A DNA stretch of 64,000 nucleotides from Coraliomargarita sp965656715 (GTDB lineage: Bacteria > Verrucomicrobiota > Verrucomicrobiia > Opitutales > Coraliomargaritaceae), in the NCBI GenBank assembly GCA_965656715.1, contig CBFHLR010000009.1, positions 1 to 64,000 of the forward strand. The letters run 5' to 3'. Position numbers and translations under genes: made by a program. The notes beneath the pieces are model-generated. The model was not told where the DNA came from, made no database searches, and worked only from the letters and a program-made list of their open reading frames with translations. Positions 1-9,315 of the stretch are shown here, piece after piece. The first letter of the stretch is position 1. Every line of letters begins with the position of its first letter.

Positions 1-405
1 GTGTGTCCGGTGGTTGCGTTCTGCGCAGGGGCGGCAACCGGCACCGCAGGGGAATTGCCCAAAATCGAGCGCAAGGCCAGCATTTCGGTCGAGATCGATC
101 GGATTTGGATGGTGGTAGATGGTAAGGTGCTGCTACACCGTATACCGGCGGACGCGAAACAGCTCGCTGGGCAGTATGAGCTGCCGCGGGTCGACGCCTT
201 TCAACCCAAGCCAAAACTGGGCAAACTGCTGCTCACCAAATCACGCGGCATCACCAACAAGCGGATCAAAGAGCGGATCTACGAAGCCCCCAGCAAACTG
301 CCAACTCCAGCCGAGCACGAGTGGGTGCCCATCGCAGCCTTGGAGCAGATCACCCTCTCCGGCCCACATCGACGTTGGGTGAAGGAATTGCTATCAGATT
401 CTTGA
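1..405 (+). CDS. mutY: A/G-specific adenine glycosylase MutY, C-terminal part (5' end outside window)
   Basis: MutY removes adenine mispaired with 8-oxoguanine during base excision repair. Only the last ~134 codons are here. The first residues read CPVVAFC, a C-x5-C pair that matches the last two cysteines of the C-x6-C-x2-C-x5-C [4Fe-4S] loop. They are followed by a Nudix-like C-terminal domain (WMVVDGKVLLHRIP, then a YELP segment) of the kind that recognises 8-oxoG. The GTG at base 1 is an internal valine codon and not a start, because the glycosylase domain must lie upstream. The gene ends in TGA, about 90 bp before the U32 gene. Identity is fairly sure from the Cys pair followed by the Nudix-like domain. 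Confidence 0.82.
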   Translation: MCPVVAFCAGAATGTAGELPKIERKASISVEIDRIWMVVDGKVLLHRIPADAKQLAGQYELPRVDAFQPKPKLGKLLLTKSRGITNKRIKERIYEAPSKLPTPAEHEWVPIAALEQITLSGPHRRWVKELLSDS

Positions 406-409
406 TATT

Positions 410-482
410 GACTACGAAAGTCGCGAAAGACACGAAAGCTCAGTAAACGTATTGTTTTCGCGTTTTTAGCGCTTTTCGTAGT
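410..482. repeat. imperfect inverted repeat between mutY and the U32 gene
   Basis: The left arm (410-439) is built of ACGAAAG-type units and the right arm (455-482) is nearly its reverse complement (TTTCGCG...CTTTTCGTAGT). The transcript can fold into a long imperfect hairpin between the mutY stop and the next start. It has the look of a dispersed intergenic palindrome and may also act as a terminator. No second copy was found in this window. Confidence 0.6.
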
Positions 483-496
483 AAAAACTTCTTCCA

Positions 497-3034
497 GTGC
501 CAAAACTCATTCCAAAACGCCTCGGGGTCGACAGCGACCTCTCACATGCCACTCACATCAAGCCTGAGCTCCTAGCTCCGGCGGGGGACTGGGAGTGTGC
601 GCGTGCCGCGGTGGAAAACGGTGCGGATGCGATTTTCTTTGGGCTGGATCGTTTTAATGCCCGGATGCGCGGCAAGAATTTCACCGAGGCCGATCTGCCC
701 GAGCTGATGGCCTATCTGCACAGCCGTGGCGTGCGCGGCTATGTGACCTTCAACACACTGGTGTTTTCCAACGAGCTCGAAGATGCCGAGAGCTTCCTAC
801 GCTCGATCATTAGCTCCGGCGTGGATGCGGCCATCGTGCAGGACGTCGGGATCTGCCGACTGATCCGTAAGTTGTCCCCTGATTTCCCGATCCACGCCTC
901 GACCCAAATGAGCGTGACCAGCGAAGCCGGGGTGCACTTCGCCGAAGAGCTCGGCGCCAGCGTGGTCGTTTTGGCCCGCGAGTGTTCGCTCAAGGAAGTC
1001 GGCGCGATCAAAGAAAAGACGCTGACCAACGGCCTCGACATGCCGATCGAGATCTTCGTGCATGGCGCGCTCTGCGTGGCCTACTCGGGACAATGCCTGA
1101 CCAGTGAATCGCTCGGCGGACGCTCCGCCAATCGCGGCGAATGCGCGCAAGCCTGCCGACTGCCCTACGAACTCTACAGCGACGGCGAAAAAGTTGAGCT
1201 CGGCAGCCAGCGCTACCTGCTTAGTCCACAGGACCTCGCCGGACTCGAAGCGATGGACGGCATCATCGATGCCGGTGTTGCGAGCCTCAAAGTCGAAGGC
1301 CGCCTGAAGTCGCCGGAATACGTGGCAGCGGTAACTGGCGTGTATCGCAAGGCACTCGATGCGGCTTGGCACCGACGTCACGGTGGCGGCCCCACCGACG
1401 GCGAGGAAGCCAAGGGCAAGTATGCCTTGGAGATGACTTTTTCGCGCGGCCTGTCTACCGGTTGGCTGGAAGGCATCGATAACCAGAAGCTGGTGCACGC
1501 ACGCTTCGGCAAAAAGCGCGGCCTGCGCATCGGCGAAGTCGAACGTCTGGAACGCGACGGCGTGTGGCTGCAAACCGACGTGCCCCTCAAAGCCGGCGAC
1601 GGCGTGGTCTTCGACGGCGGCCGCCCAGATGACCACGAAGAAGGTGGACGCATCACCACGGTGGATACTGGCAAGAACGGCAGCTTTATTCGCTTCCTCA
1701 AAGGTTCGATCGATTGGAAGCGCGTGCAAGCGGGCAACGTGCTCTACAAGACTTCCGACCCAGCGCTGGATAAGTCACTGCGCCAAAGCTACGAGGTCGA
1801 GCAGCCCAATTACAAGCGCCCGATCCGCGCGACCGTGCAGGGTGCCATTGGCAGCGTATTGACGATTTCACTACAGGACGAAGAAGGCCGCGTGGTGCAG
1901 GTCGAGTCCGAGCAGCCCATCGAAGCCGCCCGCAATAAAGCGACCGACGAAGCCACGCTCAAGAAGCAGCTCGGACGACTCGGGAGCACCGCCTATTTCC
2001 TTGAAAGCTTGGACAACCAACTCGGCGAGGGCTGCATGCTGCCCGCCTCGGTCTTGAATCAGCTGCGTCGTGATGCGGTGGATCAATTGACTGCGCTGCG
2101 TGCACAACCACTGCGCTGGGAGCTCACCAATGAGCCCGACTTAACAACTAATAACTCTCAACTAACAACTCCAAATACGGCCCAGCCGTATTTGATTCCC
2201 TACGTGCGCAACTGGGAGCAGTTCGATGTGGCGCTGGAGCTGCCCTACTCTGAACTCTATATCGAGTTGGAGGATCCACGCAAATATGCGCAAGCGGTGG
2301 AGCGCACGCGCGAAGCGGAGCAAAAGGACGGGCGCAAGCGCACGCTCTGGGTCGCACCGCCGCGCATGTTTAAATCGGGCGAAGACTTCTTGACCAAGCA
2401 GCTGCTCAAGTGCGGCGCAGATGGCTTCCTTGTGCGCAATCATGAGAACCTGCGCTCACTCGAGGGGCAACGCCTGCGGGGTGACTTCTCGCTCAACGTC
2501 GCCAACCATCTGACGGCTGAGTATTTCATCGAACGCTGGAAGTTGGAGCGCCTGACCGCATCCTATGATCTCAACACCGAGCAGCTCGACGCGCTGTTGC
2601 GCGGCTCACAGCCGGGCTGGTTTGAGATCACTTTGCACCAGCACATGCCGATGTTTCACATGGAGCACTGCGTGTTCTGTGCCTTCCTGTCGGAGGGCAA
2701 AGACTTCCGCGATTGTGGGCGCCCCTGCGACACGCACCAGGTGCAGCTTAAGGACCGCGTCGGCGCCTTGCATCCGCTGAAGCCCGACGCCGGTTGCCGC
2801 AACACCCTGTTCAATGCCCGCGCACAAACCGGCGCCGAATTTGTGGAGGACATGACCGCGAATGGGGCCGCCGCTTACCGGATCGAATTCCTCAACGAAA
2901 GTGGCGACGAAGTGCGCCGCACGATGCGGCATTACGAAGCGCTGCTTGCAGGTGAACTCAGCGCTGAAGACCTCTGGAAGGAGCTCAAGCTGATTAATCA
3001 ACTCGGCGTCACGCGCGGGACACTGGAGCGATAG
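497..3034 (+). CDS. large U32 family protein (RlhA-like, 845 aa)
   Basis: This is a member of the U32 'collagenase-like peptidase' family. Characterised members such as RlhA, TrhP and UbiU/UbiV are Fe-S proteins acting in RNA or quinone hydroxylation and not proteases. The N-terminal half has the family start (ELLAPAGDWECARAAVENGA) and four closely spaced cysteines at about residues 193, 200, 216 and 220 (GALC, SGQC, GECAQAC), which fit the Fe-S ligands. A second Cys-rich block lies near residues 722-775 (HCVFCAFLS, CGRPC, GCRNTLFNARAQ). That block is typical of the ~840-aa subgroup, and E. coli RlhA is shorter. The start is the GTG at 497; no Shine-Dalgarno motif is visible. rRNA cytidine hydroxylation is a reasonable but unproven role. 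Confidence 0.8.
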   Translation: MPKLIPKRLGVDSDLSHATHIKPELLAPAGDWECARAAVENGADAIFFGLDRFNARMRGKNFTEADLPELMAYLHSRGVRGYVTFNTLVFSNELEDAESFLRSIISSGVDAAIVQDVGICRLIRKLSPDFPIHASTQMSVTSEAGVHFAEELGASVVVLARECSLKEVGAIKEKTLTNGLDMPIEIFVHGALCVAYSGQCLTSESLGGRSANRGECAQACRLPYELYSDGEKVELGSQRYLLSPQDLAGLEAMDGIIDAGVASLKVEGRLKSPEYVAAVTGVYRKALDAAWHRRHGGGPTDGEEAKGKYALEMTFSRGLSTGWLEGIDNQKLVHARFGKKRGLRIGEVERLERDGVWLQTDVPLKAGDGVVFDGGRPDDHEEGGRITTVDTGKNGSFIRFLKGSIDWKRVQAGNVLYKTSDPALDKSLRQSYEVEQPNYKRPIRATVQGAIGSVLTISLQDEEGRVVQVESEQPIEAARNKATDEATLKKQLGRLGSTAYFLESLDNQLGEGCMLPASVLNQLRRDAVDQLTALRAQPLRWELTNEPDLTTNNSQLTTPNTAQPYLIPYVRNWEQFDVALELPYSELYIELEDPRKYAQAVERTREAEQKDGRKRTLWVAPPRMFKSGEDFLTKQLLKCGADGFLVRNHENLRSLEGQRLRGDFSLNVANHLTAEYFIERWKLERLTASYDLNTEQLDALLRGSQPGWFEITLHQHMPMFHMEHCVFCAFLSEGKDFRDCGRPCDTHQVQLKDRVGALHPLKPDAGCRNTLFNARAQTGAEFVEDMTANGAAAYRIEFLNESGDEVRRTMRHYEALLAGELSAEDLWKELKLINQLGVTRGTLER

Positions 3035-3040
3035 AGCTGG

Positions 3041-3120
3041 AACCTCTTAATCATACTCGTAATCCTAATCTCAATCTCCAAGGTTGAATTAGGAGTCAGA
3101 TTACGATTAAGGATTGATAA
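3041..3120. repeat. degenerate inverted repeat of TAATC-type units
   Basis: The spacer between the U32 and SET genes carries TTAATC/GTAATC units on the left (about 3045-3070). Their near reverse complement (GGAGTCAGATTACGATTAAGG) lies at about 3091-3113. The region can form an imperfect hairpin. Its function is unknown. Confidence 0.45.
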
Positions 3121-3128
3121 AAAATACT

Positions 3129-3506
3129 ATGCCTAAGAAATGGACTGAAGACGCGTTCGAAATCAAGACCTCCACCATTGAAGGAGCCGGACAAGGCCTG
3201 TTTTCCAAGGTGCGCATCGAAGAGGAAGACACGATCGGTTATTACACCGGCAAAATCATCGACGAGCAGGAGTTCTACCGCGAAAACCGTCCGTTTAATG
3301 CCTATATCCTGTGGGTGTGTAAAAATCACATCATCGACGGTGAGGGCGAAGGCTCCAACTACACCCGATATATCAACCACAGCGACGAGCCGAACGCCTT
3401 CTTGGTCGTGTCCAGCCGCTGGAAGACTGCCCGTTTCGAAGCCCTGCGCACCATCGAGCCCGGCGAGGAGATTTTCTTCGATTACGGTGAGGACTATTGG
3501 GAATAG
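3129..3506 (+). CDS. small SET-domain protein (putative protein-lysine methyltransferase)
   Basis: This 125-residue protein is essentially a bare SET domain, the fold that transfers methyl from S-adenosylmethionine to lysine. The key motifs are present: the N-terminal GAGQGLF glycine motif, the central YTRYINHSDEPN (RYINHS) that lines the pseudoknot, and the C-terminal GEEIFFDYGEDYW. There is no pre- or post-SET cysteine cluster. The frame extends upstream to a TTG at 3114, but the ATG at 3129 (MPKKWTEDAF) is the natural start. Free-standing bacterial SET proteins of this size are known, but their substrates mostly are not. The gene stands alone between repeat-filled spacers. Confidence 0.85.
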   Translation: MPKKWTEDAFEIKTSTIEGAGQGLFSKVRIEEEDTIGYYTGKIIDEQEFYRENRPFNAYILWVCKNHIIDGEGEGSNYTRYINHSDEPNAFLVVSSRWKTARFEALRTIEPGEEIFFDYGEDYWE

Positions 3507-3520
3507 ACTAGAGGGATGAA

Positions 3521-3694
3521 GGCTGAGACTTGAAACTTGAGTTTGAAACGTGAGTTGGAGATCTGAGTGAAATTCAGTTTTTTAGAAACTTGCGCTCCTT
3601 TTTCACAACTAAGACATCTTAAGACTACTTCGAGTCTCGCCTTTCTGACTCCACCTTTAACACTTCAGGTTTCAAGTTTCAGCTTTCAGATCTC
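3521..3694. repeat. paired copies of the CTTGAAAGCTGA/TCAGCTTTCAAG repeat family
   Basis: Just after the SET gene there is a run with GGCTGAGACTTGAAACTTGA (3521-3540). The reverse-complementary type, ending TTTCAAGTTTCAGCTTTCAG, lies at 3670-3689, a few bases before the gspE ATG. The same pair of arms recurs at 33671-33739 and 34236-34359, and a right arm at 30401-30435. The arms can pair across the spacer. Confidence 0.65.
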
Positions 3695-3699
3695 CCACC

Positions 3700-5415
3700 A
3701 TGAACCTCGACCCACTCTACACCGGCATCGACGACGAGCAACGCGAAGCGATTGAAGCTCTGCCACGCAGCGAGCGTCTGGCCGAAATCGCCAGCGCCAA
3801 GAGCCAAGCGACACGCATCACGGTCGCCGAGCTGGCAAAGCTCAGCAATCTACCCCTGATCGAGGACATTCAACTGGTTGACAACCCCACCGCGGTGCTG
3901 CCGCTGCGTCTGATCAACGCCTACCAGTGCGTGCCGATTAATAAATTCGACGAGTCCGACGACGCTCCAGACAGCGATGAGAACATAGACGAAGCGGTAG
4001 ACCAAGGCCCCATCCCACTCGTCACCCTATGGCCGCCCGACGAGTCCATGGATCGCTGGATCTATGCCGTCTGTGGCCGCATGCCGGAATGGCACCTCGG
4101 CGACCCCGAGCAGGTGACCAATACGATTACCCAGCGTTTCGGTGTCGGTGCCGATAGTCTCGAAGAATCCGACATCATCACCGCCGATACAGAAGATGAA
4201 GAGGCCGAAGACGAGGACGCAGCCGTCATTCGCTTCGTGAACGAAGTGGTGCAAAAGGCGGTGAGCGATCGTGCGACTGATATTCACTTCGAACCGCATC
4301 GCGATGAGCTGCAGATCCGCTACCGCATTGACGGTCAGCTCGTGCCCGTGCGCGTTCCGGACAATTTGATCAAATTCCAGGACGCGATCATTTCGCGCCT
4401 AAAGATCATGGCGAAGCTCAACATTTCCGAGAAGCGCCGCCCACAGGACGGTCGTATCTCCTTCGGTGCGGGAGATGCTGAGCTGGACATTCGTATTTCC
4501 ACCTTCCCCACCATGTATGGGGAAAGCGTTTCCTTGCGTCTGCTGAACCAAAAGTCGAAGCCGCTCTCCATGCGCGAACTCGGCTTGGCGCAGAACGAGG
4601 AAGAGCAACTCGAACGCGCACTGGCCTCGCCGCACGGCATCATTCTCGTCACAGGCCCCACCGGTTCCGGTAAATCAACCTCGCTCACGGCCTACATTCG
4701 CCTGATCAACAAGCCCGAGCGCCGCATCATCACGGTTGAAGATCCGGTCGAATACGAAGTCCCAGGCGTCAACCAAACTCAGGTGCACCCTGAGATCGGT
4801 CTGACCTTTGCGCATTCGCTCCGTGCAGTGCTGCGTCAGGATCCGGACGTCATCATGGTCGGGGAAATCCGTGACCGCGAAACCGCCGACATTGCGATCC
4901 GCGCTTCGCTGACCGGTCACTTGGTGCTCAGCACCCTGCACACCAACGACGCACCGGGCGCACTGACCCGCTTGACGGATATGGACATCGAGCCATTCCT
5001 GATCGCGTCGTCGGTGGAAATGATCATCGCCCAGCGCTTGGTCCGCCGCCTCTGCCCGAACTGCGCCCAGCCCGCCACTTACGCGCCCGGTCAGGTTGAG
5101 GGCTTCCTCGCCACCATGCGCATCGATCAAAGCGAGGCCAAACACGCGCACCTCGCCAAGCAGGCAGTCGGCTGTGAACGCTGCCGCAAGCTCGGCTTCC
5201 GGGGCCGTGTTGGTATCTTTGAAATCCTGCGCATGTCGGAGGAAATCCACGAACATATCGTCAAGCGCGACTCTGCCCGCCTGATTCGTCAAACAGCGGT
5301 CAGCCAAGGCATGCACTCTCTGCAGCAAAGCGGCTGGGAGCACATCAAGAACGGCACCACCACTTTCGAAGAAGTCATCCGCTACGCCGAGCTCGAAGGC
5401 GAAGAGGAGGCATAA
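3700..5415 (+). CDS. gspE: GspE/PulE/PilB-family secretion or pilus ATPase
   Basis: This is a hexameric cytoplasmic ATPase that drives type II secretion or type IV pilus assembly. It has 571 aa, the usual family length. After a degenerate N-terminal region with an acidic stretch (~residues 165-175) comes the GspE-E core. Motifs include Walker A GPTGSGKS (Lys ~325), the Asp box around ITVEDPVEY, Walker B DPDVIMVGEIRDRETADIA, the His box GHLVLSTLHTNDAPGA, and the CxxC pairs CPNC and CERC of the zinc-binding module. No pilin or other Gsp gene is beside it, so secretion and pilus ATPases cannot be told apart here. The start ATG at 3700 follows the pyrimidine-rich arm of a repeat and has no SD motif. 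Confidence 0.9.
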   Translation: MNLDPLYTGIDDEQREAIEALPRSERLAEIASAKSQATRITVAELAKLSNLPLIEDIQLVDNPTAVLPLRLINAYQCVPINKFDESDDAPDSDENIDEAVDQGPIPLVTLWPPDESMDRWIYAVCGRMPEWHLGDPEQVTNTITQRFGVGADSLEESDIITADTEDEEAEDEDAAVIRFVNEVVQKAVSDRATDIHFEPHRDELQIRYRIDGQLVPVRVPDNLIKFQDAIISRLKIMAKLNISEKRRPQDGRISFGAGDAELDIRISTFPTMYGESVSLRLLNQKSKPLSMRELGLAQNEEEQLERALASPHGIILVTGPTGSGKSTSLTAYIRLINKPERRIITVEDPVEYEVPGVNQTQVHPEIGLTFAHSLRAVLRQDPDVIMVGEIRDRETADIAIRASLTGHLVLSTLHTNDAPGALTRLTDMDIEPFLIASSVEMIIAQRLVRRLCPNCAQPATYAPGQVEGFLATMRIDQSEAKHAHLAKQAVGCERCRKLGFRGRVGIFEILRMSEEIHEHIVKRDSARLIRQTAVSQGMHSLQQSGWEHIKNGTTTFEEVIRYAELEGEEEA

Positions 5416-5428
5416 GCCAAACATCGCA

Positions 5429-5998
5429 GTGGCCGTGAGCACGCACCGATCTGAAAAAGACAAAATGCTCGCCGGCGAGCCTTACCTCTCCAGCGATGCT
5501 CAACTCGTGGCAGAGCGCCACCGCGCCAAAGAGCTCTGTCAGCGCTACGCACAGGACGTCGCCAGTGGCGGCAGCGAACAACAAGCGATTCTTGCCGAAC
5601 TACTCGGCGGTCTTCAAGGGCCCGCGATCATTGAGCCCGGCTTTCGCTGCGACTACGGCAGCAATATTTATCTCGGCAAGAACTTCTACGCCAACTTCGA
5701 CCTCATCATTCTCGATGTCTGCGAGGTGCGCATCGGCGATGACTGCCTGTGCGGCCCGAGAGTCAGCATTCTAGCAGCAGGCCATCCAGTCGATCCGGGC
5801 GAGCGACGCTCGGGGCAGGAATTCGGCAAGCCCATTACCATCGGGCACAATGTTTGGCTCGGAGCGGGTGCAATCATCAACCCGGGAGTGACTATCGGCG
5901 ACAACACCATCGTTGGCTCCGGTTCTGTGGTCACCCGAGACGTGGCCGCCAATACAGTCGTAGGGGGTGTTCCGGCTCAAATTATACGTCAGCTTTAG
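5429..5998 (+). CDS. sugar O-acetyltransferase, maltose/galactoside acetyltransferase (Maa/LacA/NodL) type
   Basis: This is a left-handed beta-helix acyltransferase that uses acetyl-CoA to acetylate a sugar hydroxyl. The N-terminus has the family signature EKDKMLAGEPY and then isoleucine-patch hexapeptides (ILDVCEVRIGDDCLCGPRVSI, TIGHNVWLGAGAIINPGVTIG). The catalytic His is in the AAGHPVDP segment. The 189-aa length is normal. The start could be the GTG at 5429 or the one at 5435, and both leave the conserved region intact. It begins 13 bp after gspE and is probably co-transcribed. Its sugar target is unknown. Confidence 0.85.
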   Translation: MAVSTHRSEKDKMLAGEPYLSSDAQLVAERHRAKELCQRYAQDVASGGSEQQAILAELLGGLQGPAIIEPGFRCDYGSNIYLGKNFYANFDLIILDVCEVRIGDDCLCGPRVSILAAGHPVDPGERRSGQEFGKPITIGHNVWLGAGAIINPGVTIGDNTIVGSGSVVTRDVAANTVVGGVPAQIIRQL

Positions 5999-6253
5999 CA
6001 CAAGCTTTCCTGTTTCTGGGATGCGATATTTTGACGTATTCTAATAACGTCATGCTTGCTGTGATATAGGCTTTCCATACAGCGCCCGAACTGAGATTGC
6101 TATTTCCAGCCTACCAAAGCTGTCCATCCGAGACAGCGAAGCAACCTCGCTTCATACTCTCTATAACGGCCCGTTCAAAGCATTTTTGGACGGGCCGATG
6201 TGTATCCAAACTGGCCGCTTGCTCCGCACGCAAAAGTCCTTCAGAGATTCACG
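5999..6253. other. non-coding spacer with one strong hairpin (6167-6197)
   Basis: No supported gene lies between the acetyltransferase and the TPR protein. The notable feature is a stem CGGCCCGT / ACGGGCCG at 6167-6197 with an A/T-rich loop. It has no T-tract after it, so it is not a classical intrinsic terminator. It sits about 55 bp upstream of the TPR start and could be part of its leader. Confidence 0.5.
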
Positions 6254-8227
6254 ATGCGTTTGAGCCGTCTCAGTTTACTTATCCTGACGCTCCTGTTGGC
6301 TAGCCACCTCTCGGCGGCTGATGAGAGCGATGCCACGGCCTCACGGGCCAAGCTCTACTATGGACTTGCAGAGGGCAACTACCTGATTGGCGACCTTCGG
6401 GGAGCCGAGAATGGGGTGAACCAGATTTTACGAATCGACCCCGATTATCTGCCTGCACTCAAATTAAAAAGCCGCATCAAACTCGACCAAGACGAGACTA
6501 CGGCCGCACTTGAACTGGTCGAGGCCGCACTCGAACTCGCACCGGAAGACGCACAGGCCCAACTCCTGAAAGCCCTCATCCTCGTAAATATGGAGCAAAG
6601 CGATGCGGCCGTCGGGTTAATCGAACAAGTCATCGCTCAGTCCCCAACCGGCAGTAAAAGTAGCCGCACGGCCAACAAACTACTGGGCCTCTTACGCATG
6701 GCTGATGGCGACTGGGACGCCGCTGCCGAAGCCTTTAACAATAACTACCTAGCCGACCCCGACAATCCGGGGCTGAGCCTACACCTCGCGAGTGAGGCCT
6801 ACCTCGAAAAAGCCAGGATCTCGGCGGAGAAGCGCGAAAACAACGACGCGCTACAGGCCATCGAGGAAGCCATTGCAGTCCACCAAGACCAAACTGGAGA
6901 AGACAACTTTCAACGCCTCACCCAGCTCCGCTTGGTCCGCGCCCGCTTCCTGACTCAGATCGGCGATAACGAGGCCGCCATCGAGGAACTACGCAATCTA
7001 AACGGTCAGCAGCCCGACAATCTCGAAGTGCTCATCACGCTCGCCTCGGTCTATGCCAGCACCGAACAGTGGGACTCACTGGAAAAGATCATTGACCCGA
7101 TCGCCGCTCAGCCGGATTTGGCTGACATCGCGCTCTACCTCGAAGGCCGAGCGGCCTTTGCCAAGGGTCGCGCCGGCACCGCACGCGCAACCTTTGAAGA
7201 AGCTCTTGAGCTAGTGCCAGAGGAACAAACGGCGCTGCATGCCTCGCTGCGCTTTTACCGCGGTCTATGCCTGGAGCAACTCGATCGCGACGAGGAAGCG
7301 ATCACCGAAGTGCTGGCGGCGCTCGACCTAGACTTTAAGCCTGAGAATCGCAACGAAGTGATCCACGCCTGCCGCATTCTACTCAAAGCAGGCGAAATGG
7401 AGCGCGCCGTTCCACTACTTGAAGCCTATGCCATCAACCAGATCGCCCCGGACGCAGAAGTCTGGGCCATGTTGGGGCGTGCTCACCAAGCAATGGGTCA
7501 AACCTCACTCGCCTTGAGTGCCTTCAACGAATCGCTCGCCATCAACCCACGCCAAATCGAAACCCGCGGCCTGCGCGGTTCCTTATTACGCCAACTCGGC
7601 GATCTAGAAGGCGCCCTTTACGATTACCAAAACGCACTCCAACTCGACCCCGAGAGCCCCGCATTGATCTACGCACTCGGGCTCACACAACTACAAATGG
7701 GGAAGCTGCTGGGCGCCGAAGCCAACCTCGCCGAAGCAGCTGCAGCAGATCCTGAGAATGCGGGCATTCGCCTACTCCACAGTCTGCTCGCCTATACCAT
7801 CGGCCAAGACGCCATCGCATCGGCCGCTCTGAAGCGCTACCTCGCGCTCACACCAAACAGTCCAAATCCGGCGGCCCACTACCTAAACTATGCGCTCACT
7901 GCTCGCAGCGACACCTCGACTGCACTGCAAACCTTGAAAACCGCAGCCGAACAACCCCAAGCCCCCGCGGCTCTCGGCTATTTCTACGGTTATTGCAGTG
8001 GCAAGCTCGACCGTAAGACAGTTATCGATCAGGCTGGCATCGCCGACACCCCAAAGGCCGCCCAAATTCGAATCTGTTCGGCCGCATTTTGGATGGCCCA
8101 ATACGAAAACATCGCAGGAAATCGCGACGAGATGATCCAGCTACTCAAACTTTCGACCCAAGTAATGCTCCCGAACACCCCGGAGTATCAATTCGCAGTA
8201 TGGCAACTGGCTCGTAGCAACCAGTAA
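6254..8227 (+). CDS. secreted TPR-repeat protein
   Basis: This 657-aa protein has a clear signal peptide (MRLSRLSLLILTLLLASHLSAAD). It is followed almost entirely by tetratricopeptide helices with recurring A..A...L..A..L.P patterns, as in GAENGVNQILRIDPDYLPAL, ALELVEAALELAPEDAQAQL and ALYDYQNALQLDPESPALI. It should act in the periplasm or at the envelope as a protein-interaction scaffold. The frame is open from 6200, but the ATG at 6254 is chosen because it puts the signal peptide at the N-terminus. It resembles the TPR proteins of exopolysaccharide/exosortase systems in general design, but nothing nearby confirms that. It ends 1 bp before the convergent lipoprotein gene. Confidence 0.8.
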   Translation: MRLSRLSLLILTLLLASHLSAADESDATASRAKLYYGLAEGNYLIGDLRGAENGVNQILRIDPDYLPALKLKSRIKLDQDETTAALELVEAALELAPEDAQAQLLKALILVNMEQSDAAVGLIEQVIAQSPTGSKSSRTANKLLGLLRMADGDWDAAAEAFNNNYLADPDNPGLSLHLASEAYLEKARISAEKRENNDALQAIEEAIAVHQDQTGEDNFQRLTQLRLVRARFLTQIGDNEAAIEELRNLNGQQPDNLEVLITLASVYASTEQWDSLEKIIDPIAAQPDLADIALYLEGRAAFAKGRAGTARATFEEALELVPEEQTALHASLRFYRGLCLEQLDRDEEAITEVLAALDLDFKPENRNEVIHACRILLKAGEMERAVPLLEAYAINQIAPDAEVWAMLGRAHQAMGQTSLALSAFNESLAINPRQIETRGLRGSLLRQLGDLEGALYDYQNALQLDPESPALIYALGLTQLQMGKLLGAEANLAEAAAADPENAGIRLLHSLLAYTIGQDAIASAALKRYLALTPNSPNPAAHYLNYALTARSDTSTALQTLKTAAEQPQAPAALGYFYGYCSGKLDRKTVIDQAGIADTPKAAQIRICSAAFWMAQYENIAGNRDEMIQLLKLSTQVMLPNTPEYQFAVWQLARSNQ

Positions 8228-8228
8228 A

Positions 8229-9158
8229 CTATTCCATTTCGCTATACTCGCGCAAATCCGTTACCCACACCCGTTTCTCCTCTGGATCCTGCGGAAAGAT
8301 GTAAGCAGAGAGCGCGCCGGCATATTCTAAGCGGACGATTATCTCGCCCTGGCCTGCAGCCTTGAAACGGCCATCTACACCAAGTTCGACCGAACCCAGA
8401 CTATTCTTAGAAATCCCGACCACCATAGTCATTGCATAACGCTGAGCATAGCCCTCCCAAGTCTGCGGCTCCGACATAAACGCATCCGCCTCCTTAGCAA
8501 AAGCTGCTTGCTGCGAGAAATACTCGTTCCCAAGCTCAGTCACAGTCGCCAACAACTCGTGCACCTGCTTCAACCATTGCTTCGTCACAGTAGCAATGTG
8601 CTGATCATCCAGATTGTCAGACTCCAGTAACACATTTAAGGGCACCATATCCTCCCCTATCTGCCTCTCAATAAACTGGATACCTCGCTCCAGGTTTGAG
8701 AAATTCAAGGTAGTAAAGAGAGGCTTATATTCAGAGTAGAGAGCCTGACTGCTTTGATACTTCCGAAGGCGATTATTGCCCAAATCGACATCCAACACCA
8801 AGGGCTTCGGATAGCGATCGATCGCCTCACGCCACTTAGCTAGCAAGTTCTTACAGCGCTCCGACGACTCCCACTCACCATACGAACTCACTTCACCACG
8901 CAGCTTGAGCTCAAACAACTCACGCTGTCGCTGCAACTGCCGACGGACATCGGCGTCCAGCTTCGACACGATAATTAACTCCCGCATCACTAGCCCTTTA
9001 TCCGGAATGCCATCAAAATTGACTTGTCCTGAAGTTTTGGATACAGGCGCGGCAACTTCCACTGGCTCAAGCACCGGAGTGGAATCCTCGGGCTCTGAAC
9101 AAGCAGAAAAAAGCAACAGAGCCACGACACCGACAAAACCAACAACAAAGCACTTCAT
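8229..9158 (-). CDS. predicted lipoprotein of unknown function
   Basis: A 309-aa protein with a type II signal peptide: MKCFVVGFVGVVALLLFSAC with lipobox FSAC and Cys20 followed by Ser. The mature part begins with a Pro/Glu-rich spacer, then a helical charged region (residues ~65-220), then a C-terminal beta-rich part (SVELGVDGRFKAAGQGEIIVRLEYAG). I do not recognise the family. It is convergent with the TPR gene (stops 1 bp apart) and divergent from the LPS region. The 157 bp on its start side should hold promoters for both directions. Confidence 0.7.
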   Translation of the reverse strand: MKCFVVGFVGVVALLLFSACSEPEDSTPVLEPVEVAAPVSKTSGQVNFDGIPDKGLVMRELIIVSKLDADVRRQLQRQRELFELKLRGEVSSYGEWESSERCKNLLAKWREAIDRYPKPLVLDVDLGNNRLRKYQSSQALYSEYKPLFTTLNFSNLERGIQFIERQIGEDMVPLNVLLESDNLDDQHIATVTKQWLKQVHELLATVTELGNEYFSQQAAFAKEADAFMSEPQTWEGYAQRYAMTMVVGISKNSLGSVELGVDGRFKAAGQGEIIVRLEYAGALSAYIFPQDPEEKRVWVTDLREYSEME

Positions 9159-9315
9159 AACTTAAACTAACTAAGCTTTTATTCGAACATGTCAACGAAA
9201 CACAGCCCGAACAGCCCTCATTCCGCTCTCGGCGAAAACAAGCTGCCACATTTCGGCGTTGCCATGCCCCCGCCCACTTCGTTGTCATCCTCACTGAATC
9301 ATCGCATCACGAACA

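Noticed and set aside
1..405. Complete gene starting with GTG at base 1
   Set aside because: The first codons lie within the Fe-S loop of MutY. The GTG is an internal valine codon, and the start is outside the window.
4675..5463. A 262-codon reverse open frame
   Set aside because: It is antisense to the GspE ATPase core and has no family signature.
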